DNA of 64,000 nt, from positions 1,240,001 to 1,304,000 of the forward strand of contig NC_084890.1 in assembly GCF_958979055.1 (NCBI RefSeq), written 5' to 3'. This DNA is from Alnus glutinosa (taxonomy: Eukaryota; Streptophyta; Magnoliopsida; Fagales; Betulaceae). Below, one piece after another: positions 57,220-64,000 of this stretch. The position numbers were made by a program, and so were the translations under genes. Under the pieces are notes generated by a model. It was not told the DNA's origin. It searched no databases and was given only the letters and a program-made list of their open reading frames with translations. The stretch's first letter is position 1. Each line of letters opens with the position of its first letter.

Positions 57220-60200
57220 TCATTCTGATTGCTGCAAAGCCTCGACAAATGCATCCTTGATGTGTGGGTTTGAAGCTGCTACTCGCTGGGATGTGATGTC
57301 AAAATCTTTACCAGATCTGATTTGTAACAACAACCATCAAATGTATTAACAAGGAGAAATATTTGAAAATTTCTATAATTGAGAAAGCTTCTAAAGTTAA
57401 AAAGCAAACATGCTTATCATAGCTTGCCAGTTGTGCACTTTGCTAAACCAACCAATTAAATGTCCAAATCATGAATTGATATGTGAAGGCTCACAAGGTG
57501 AAGATCAATGCAAGCTGACTACTTGCCTACCTTCTTGAAATGGTTACTGTGGAAGAATGCTAATACTCTACAGAACCTTCCATATTCCCTTTATCAGGAA
57601 AACAAGAAGAATCCACATTTAAGTATGTTACTTACGGATCATATACAAGTCCTCCGGCTTCTGTTACAATCACAGCACCACCCGCCACATCCCTGAATAC
57701 AAAAGCAGACTATGTCAATCACAAGTTATGCCAAACCTCACTTAAAACAAACAATATTGAACCAAGAAGCAGACTATCTAAATCATCGACCACACCAAAG
57801 ACCTCACTGAAAAATTACAATATCATACCAAGGACCCCCAAAGCCGAGTTCAAAAAATAGGTCAAGCCTTCCGCATGCAATTCCACAGAGATTTAATGCA
57901 CATGAGCCAGTCATTCGAAGGGATCTCACCTGATCAAAAGAGAAACTAATATCCATGAAGCACAGCAATGCAATGTTATAAAACCCAATAGCTTCTGTGG
58001 AAAGTTTATAATTTTACCTTGGAAAGTAGGCTATTAATCCTATTTGTAGAGGCATCCAATGTTGACTTATCACGTTTTGTCCCAGCCTGCTCTTTCAGGA
58101 TAAATTTTTAGTAGTGTTGAAATTGTCCTCTTGATTGTCAAGACTAAGGCGTTTATGAATTTAATCTGAAATACATTCTGAAAGCATGTATTTCTGAAAG
58201 ACAATTTCCATAGCAATTAATGTGCGTGTGTTTTAGAGATGCATGATGCTGGATTTTAGCTTCTCGCATAATCTAATACAATGGAAAGATTGCTAGGAAG
58301 GAGGGAGGTTTTGTACATTCACGTACTATCAAGCAGGGGCACATTATATGTATGCTCACTGGGGTTCTTCAAAAATAACTAATCAAATAAACGGCATGTC
58401 AGGTTGTTCCTTAGAAGTCTAGCACCAATACAAAGTTACTACCCAACTAAAGAACACCAGCTAAATATAACTGCTAAATTTGTAACTGTGATTCCGCATT
58501 ATATCCCTATCCATGGACAGTGAATGAAAAAATATGGCAGGGCCACCGCATTCTAATATAGCGTATTCTTGACAAATACTATCATAGACTTCGTCTATTG
58601 TTCCTTTTCCCACCTCCTCTTCTTTTTCCTATTTTTTCAGTTTATGGACAAGGATCAGGGCGGACCATAGAATAACATAGTTTCAGGATTTGGGACCAAC
58701 TTTACAAGTTTATTGTGACTTTGGCCAGTCTTATTTGGCTTGATCTTGAGGTTGGTGGGACATTAAAATCCAGAAGCACTGACTCCAGACTCCTGAGACT
58801 GAGCTGTAGATTGTAAAGGAGAGCAGAGTTTCACCCACTTGGTTTGGGCTCATGATTTTGTTATTAAAGCTCTACAGAGCTCATCCAGTCTAATTGGGCT
58901 TTGCTGGTTACCATCTTGTCTCCACTAACTAAGTGTTCTGTGTATATGTGACTATACAGACTAGTTGCATAAAAGAACATTATTTTCCAGTTTTTCAAAG
59001 TGTTAAAACATTATTACTGTTTACATACCACACAGCATACAGCACTATTTCTATTTACATATCCCATACCATAAAACCTGCCATATTTAACTAACAGTAG
59101 CGTAGAGGTTGTTTGGCAAACAATTCTCACTTCCCCTCTATTTTTTTCACTTCTCCCAAAAAAGTCAAATAAAAAGCATTCTCTCTTTTTTTCACTTATC
59201 ACATCAATAATTTTTTATTATTATCCAAATAAAAAAATCCACTACAAAACAAAACTCTTTTTTTTTTTTTGATAAGTACAAAACAAAACTCTTTCACTTT
59301 CCTATAAAACAATTCCAAACTTTTTTATACTTTATATCACATCAATCACTTTTTACTACTATGCAAACAAATATTTTACAATTACAACCATTTGCCAAAT
59401 AAGCTCGTAATCTTTTTATGAGATTGAGGGAATTGAATTGCAAAACATAGTTTTGCAGGATTGCACACAGTTTCATTTTTATCACATCAGGTCAGGTATA
59501 CTCATTGGGGTGAATTATGCCACTGATAATTCTGAAAACATGAGCTGTAAAGAGAGAATGATGACTTTTTACAACCACACTAGAGTGAACATAGAATTAC
59601 CGTCGCAAATGAATCAACTAAAAGAGACTTGAGTCTAGTTCCAGTGGGTGCTAAAGCAGTGCCTTTAAGATTGTTGGCTCATATCCAGTGACAAGCATTG
59701 ACAACACTTACGATATGATGGAAAATAAATACAATTCCTAAGGGTTATAAGAAGATGAGGAAAGCATAATAACTTTCGTCTAATAGTTTTGCATCAAAGA
59801 ATCAGTTCCGTTGTATACTTGCATACCTCGGTTGCAAGAAGAGACTTCACAAGTTCAGTTTGAGATGATACTGCAACATTGTAAAATACAAGCATGTCGC
59901 TGTTAGAGTTTCCTAGGATTAAAGAGAAAAGCAAGAGAGAAATACACAAAACCAAATGACTAAGAAAAGCAATCTTGCCTTTTATAGGGTTTCCATTCAG
60001 AAAAGCACCTTTTCCATGGATGCCAGTAAAAAGCTACATATCATAAACCCAAATTTACAAATAGTTCAGCCACCAGTACTTATAGAAACACATTTATGGA
60101 CTCTCAAATTCAATAATGTGTGGACAAGAGAACCACACGTGCCCAGGCAGCCAGGTGCTCAAAGAGGCCCAGACACCTATTCAGCCAAAAAGAAAAGTCA

Positions 60201-61785
60201 AAATGTCGATCATAAGAATCTCTGACCTCCAACAGGCCAACTTGATCAGATCAGAGTATGACAGGGAGAAAACACTGATTACTTAATTGCTCACTGACAA
60301 TTATGTTAAGCGCTCCTCTGTCTGTATATACAACAGTCCGACAGCATAAAGCTGAAAGAAATTCAGTGGACATTTTTCATGGGCTAAGTGGAGGCCGCTA
60401 TGTATAACTCTATGCATTGCACAGAATGGTCATTGGTTGACCACTTATGTTACAAAAGACATGAAGCATTAGAATTCTCACCTCATCCATTATTGGATTG
60501 TAAACAACACCAACTGTGGGAACCTTTCCAATTGTAAGACCGATAGAAACACAAACGAAAGGAAACCTACAAATAATTAAGTTGTGACAATAACAACAAT
60601 GAACATGACTGAATATACAAACAAGAAAGGATCACCTACAATATGAGAAACTGATATTTACCCATGGACAAAGTTAGTGGTTCCATCCAGAGGGTCAACT
60701 ATCCATGTTGGTTCATCGGTCAGATCCACAGCACCATAGGCAGCAGTAGTTTCTTCACCAATGAACTAAGAAGAACGCCAGTTGGAGCCAGTAAGAAATT
60801 ATTCAAAAAGAAATGAAAATTGAAGGCCATTCTTAGGAGGTAAATACTAAATTTTGAGCATTAATTGCAACTTTCTTGATGCATAAAGAAGGATAGGTGT
60901 TAACCTTATGTGTGGGGTAAAGCTGCTTGAGATGACTGAATATGAGATCTTCACATGCCTTATCAGTTTCGGTGACCAAATCCACCTGCACTCCATAACA
61001 TACAGTTTAAGATTATAAGTTGCTACTTCTCCTCTAAATTCCTTTTTCCATCCTCAATCTTTTTCTTTTCTTTTTTTCCCCAAAGAATACCCTTCACTTA
61101 GACAATGCACCATCTGGTTGCTAAAGAAAATAATGGAATAGCAAACATTGATTTAGTACACTACTACGCCTATTTAACAAATTTATGGTTCAAAAGGGAC
61201 CTGTCCACATAATTCTTCATCTTAAACTATTGACACTGTACTACCATCCACTCTCTACTATCTCATCAACACTTGTAATTTAGTTCTAACCATTTATTGG
61301 GCATGCTGCATGTGTATCAAACAACATTTATAATTCCATAACTTGTAATGATCAGATAAGAAGCCAAAAGAGAAAAAGAAAAGCATATCTTAGTATAGGA
61401 AAAAAAAAAACTACATAAAACCTTCAAATCGAAAAGCATACCACGCCTTTATGCTCCACATGTTTGGTTTGATAGAACCCATTACGAATTACCTGCAAAA
61501 TTAAACATTTACGAGTCTCAATAGAATAAATGACGAGGAAAATGAAAATAGATACTAAAAAAGAACCCGAAAAAAAAGGGGACTTTGAATTAACGAACCT
61601 CGCCAGCCTTCTTCGCTGCATCGACAGCAGAGGCGAGGAAGTCTGAGAGCGAATCTGAAACCCAAAGATTTGGAAAAACGAAAGAAAAAAAAAAAAATAG
61701 TAAATGGATACCAAAGAAAAAGAAATGCATATAGAAAGTGTGTTTGTGAGAGCAAGATTGATGGGGTCCTACCATTTTGGGCCAT
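57220..61785 (-). CDS. VTC4: L-galactose-1-phosphate / myo-inositol-1-phosphate phosphatase, VTC4-like
   Basis: Twelve coding exons on the minus strand: 61785-61773, 61654-61599, 61492-61442, 60985-60905, 60765-60662, 60566-60482, 60033-59979, 59870-59827, 58086-58018, 57929-57829, 57692-57636, 57316-57220 (813 nt, 270 residues; Arabidopsis VTC4, At3g02870, has 271). The enzyme removes phosphate from L-galactose-1-P in ascorbate synthesis and also from inositol-1-P. The Mg2+-binding signatures are intact: [24 protein letters not shown], and [15 protein letters not shown]. No transit peptide is present, which fits a cytosolic enzyme. Exon 1 has only 13 coding bases. Intron 7 (59978-59871) has a GC donor (AAAG/GCAAG). 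All other borders are GT-AG. Confidence 0.95.
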
Positions 61786-62173
61786 TTTTGAAGTGTCTGG
61801 AAGAGAGAGAGAAAGAAATGAGGGAAAACTAGATGAATCGATGATGATATATGAAAGACTCTGCCTTTGTCTCTGAGCTTTTCACGTAGCACGCTCTCAA
61901 GTCTCAAGCAACAAAAACAACTGTCTATCCCATATGCTTATATAGAAAATTAATTTGGAAATATTTCTTTTATATATATATATGTTCCTACAGTTGCTGA
62001 GATTCACTATCATAAAAGAACTATGAATATGCTTATTGGATATGCTTACCATCAATTAATAGTCTTATCAGTTACTCCTCTTTAGGACTCTGCATCTTCG
62101 ATACCCAAAATCTTCATAAAAAAAAAAAAAAGTTTGGAATACTACAATTCTATACAAATTCATGTGGACACAA

Positions 62174-62312
62174 TTGAGTAATGCTAGAGATTATCTTTTT
62201 ATTCTTCCAAAGTTGATGTAGCTTTTAAACTACTATGATCAAAATCCAATGATAATTTTTAGAGTCACATCAATTTGTGAGGATAAAAATATGGTCTTTA
62301 ACATTACTCAAA
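62174..62312. mobile_element. MITE-like element with AGTAATGCTA ends
   Basis: The left end TTGAGTAATGCTAGAGA and the right end CTTTAACATTACTCAA are inverted repeats. About 140 bp in all; the same family as 51,270-51,440 and 19,869-20,027. Confidence 0.7.
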
Positions 62313-63114
62313 CACGTTTAGTTTGCCGAATAGACTTTTTGAAATAGAATCGTCATTGCTATAGAATAATCATTCTTTTTGTTTGGTTGCACACTATTTT
62401 TGAGAATGATTATTTTTTCTAAAAAACGAGATAAATAGATATTCTAAGCGGAATATAATGAAGTTTTTTTCAAAAAAAAAAAAAAAAGCTCTTTTGTTTT
62501 TTTTTCAAAACCAGTGAATTTGGAAATATTTAGGAAACTTCGAGTTGTGGAATAAAGACAATGTGGACTTGATGGGTTGGTACATGTAAGACTAAAGTGA
62601 TGCTAGAACAAACCGATTACCGGTGAAGTGGGATGTACAAGAGGAACATGGTTCCTGATATTATTGAGATGAGGATTCAAGGGGCATAAGGGAATATGCC
62701 AAGATTCTTGTACGTTGTCGGGTTCTTTTTAATCGTGACTCACACGCTCAATTAGGAGGGTATGATGCCCTTTCTTATGCTTGTGAGAGGGACAGTGTCC
62801 TCTGCATAACTGAAATTGGACCCGTTAAAATTTGGACAGTGTCTCAACGGGCCGAGTTCAAACTGAAATTGTTCCTAAGCCGAAACCATATATGCAACCC
62901 AATCATAACCTTTGCCCTAACTCGATTAGTAAAGGGGTTATAATCTTGCTTTGAGTTTGATACATAAATAATCATCCTAAAAGCTTTGCTGATCCTTCAA
63001 CCTGTGCTGAGCATCGAATGCTTTTGAAGCCAATCTACAGCTGAGGGTGTTCGTCATACAATTTCAAGCTGGTGGATTCTTGCATGAGTCCCTAACAACT
63101 TTGAATCACACTAA

Positions 63115-63116
<2 letters not shown>

Positions 63117-63162
<46 letters not shown>

Positions 63163-63272
63163 TAAAGCAATCTCATTAAAAAAAGAGCATAAAGACACAA
63201 ACCTCGTATACGAGAAGTATACAAGAAAACCTCTTAATTAACGGAAACAGATAAACAAAAGTTAAAAAAAAG

Positions 63273-63308
<36 letters not shown>
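63117..63308. repeat. TA microsatellite and long A run
   Basis: About twenty TA units at 63,117-63,160, then an A-rich stretch culminating in an A run of over 30 at 63,275-63,308. Both are likely length-variable. Confidence 0.85.
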
Positions 63309-63310
<2 letters not shown>

Positions 63311-63909
63311 TAAAAAAAAGGGAAGAAAGTAAAGGCAAGCTATGATGTGCTTCCATCCATGTGTATAACGGGATGAACATAATCATTTTCAGCTCCACCA
63401 CTTAATTTTTTATATCTTCAAAGCTTCATGCATTCCGCTCTTCAAATACACCACATTAAACACAACGGTTCCAACCTTCACACTTCCAAAATGTTACCCC
63501 ACCTCAAGTGACCTCCCCAACTCACCAACAACTCTCTCACCCTTTTAGGTATAACTCATTCAACACCAAATAGACTGAAAAGTGAGCTCCATAAATCTCT
63601 TCATACTTCACAATGAAGGTTGTCAATGAACAATCACACAATAACTTGGTTAAACTATTCAAACATCTGCTTCAGCTAAGTGCTGCATTAAACTCATTTC
63701 ATCGGCTTATTTATCTACCTTTTACAGAAGTACATTTAGAATCTAGATTACAGAGCAGGATCATTAGAAACTAGAGGATATAAATTAAATAGAAAATAAA
63801 GTCTCGGATATTGAAAGTGCGTCGTGCTGATGGCTGTAAGACTATATGATTCACAATTCACAAATACTCCAATGACTGTGTACAACAAAGCTCGCTCATG
63901 GGTGGTGTC

Positions 63910-63983
63910 TCAAGGCTCTCTAGGTTCCAGGGAAGCAATTTCTTTCACAACTTGAGCTTTGTCAGCCTCAAACTCTTCATCCT
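63910..63983 (-). CDS. Terminal exon of an unidentified protein, gene runs off the right edge
   Basis: On the minus strand GTTGCAG at 63990-63984 precedes an open stretch ending TGA at 63912-63910. It reads DEEFEADKAQVVKEIASLEPREP. The acidic, helical end and the acceptor signal support a last coding exon. The family is not recognised from 24 residues. Confidence 0.5.
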
Positions 63984-64000
63984 CTGCAACAAAGCAAAAA

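Larger units (their letters stand above)
61920..63909. other. Intergenic region, repeats
   Basis: Contains a MITE-like copy at 62,174-62,312, a TA microsatellite at about 63,117-63,160 and an A run at about 63,275-63,308. The right part is probably the 3' UTR of the minus-strand gene that enters at the edge. No other gene is supported. Confidence 0.5.

Noticed and set aside
1-64000. CRISPR arrays, rRNA, tRNA or bacterial-type operons
   Set aside because: None seen; the window is plant nuclear DNA with introns and no regularly spaced repeats.

Overview
The window is nuclear DNA of a dicot plant, most likely a woody rosid. It is AT-rich and intron-rich. Gene islands are separated by 1-5 kb of microsatellites, small inverted-repeat elements and decayed LINE fragments. 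The protein-coding genes look like single-copy orthologues of Arabidopsis genes. The species cannot be fixed from the sequence alone. Exon boundaries below were set by hand from reading frame, GT/AG signals and remembered homologues.

Layout. 1-229: last exon of an unidentified + strand gene. 2.1-3.25 kb: promoter and transcript of a probable snoRNA host gene, carrying a clear C/D box snoRNA of the snR39b/snoR39BY type. 4.8-6.1 kb: a poly-A retroelement bounded by a 13-bp target duplication, with a recent 197-bp internal tandem duplication. 6.9-7.8 kb: a WNK kinase pseudogene. 8.6-10.8 kb (-): P-type PPR protein like MTL1/At5g64320. 12.5-17.6 kb (-): organellar thymidine kinase whose 3.8-kb first intron contains a second PPR gene (At4g16470-like) on the same strand. 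18-23 kb: repeats and a LINE tail. 24-27 kb (+): hnRNP-like protein with two RRMs. 30-33 kb (-): inositol transporter (INT2/INT4 type). 36.9-40.3 kb (+): RABA5a-type small GTPase. 42-44 kb (-): ARM-repeat protein (At4g16490-like). 45.5-46.5 kb: LINE remnant. 50 kb (-): small secreted eight-cysteine protein with a histidine-rich loop. 54.3-55.9 kb (+): DOMON/cytochrome b561 gene broken in its membrane part. 57.2-61.8 kb (-): VTC4-type L-galactose-1-phosphate/inositol monophosphatase, 12 exons, one with a GC donor. 63.9 kb (-): last exon of an unidentified gene.

Gene relations. From memory, the PPR, INT and ARM genes match the consecutive Arabidopsis loci At4g16470-16480-16490. The RABA5a, DOMON-b561 and hnRNP genes match At5g47520, At5g47530 and At5g47620. 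The window may therefore be the unfractionated form of a block that Arabidopsis carries twice. No plant operon-like cluster is evident. The inositol transporter and the inositol/galactose phosphatase act on related metabolites but lie about 25 kb apart.

The items most worth a second look are the PPR gene nested inside the thymidine kinase intron without a visible start or targeting peptide; the structured snoRNA host transcript; a long hairpin beside the cysteine-rich peptide gene; and the fold-back element that now supplies the end of the DOMON-b561 reading frame.
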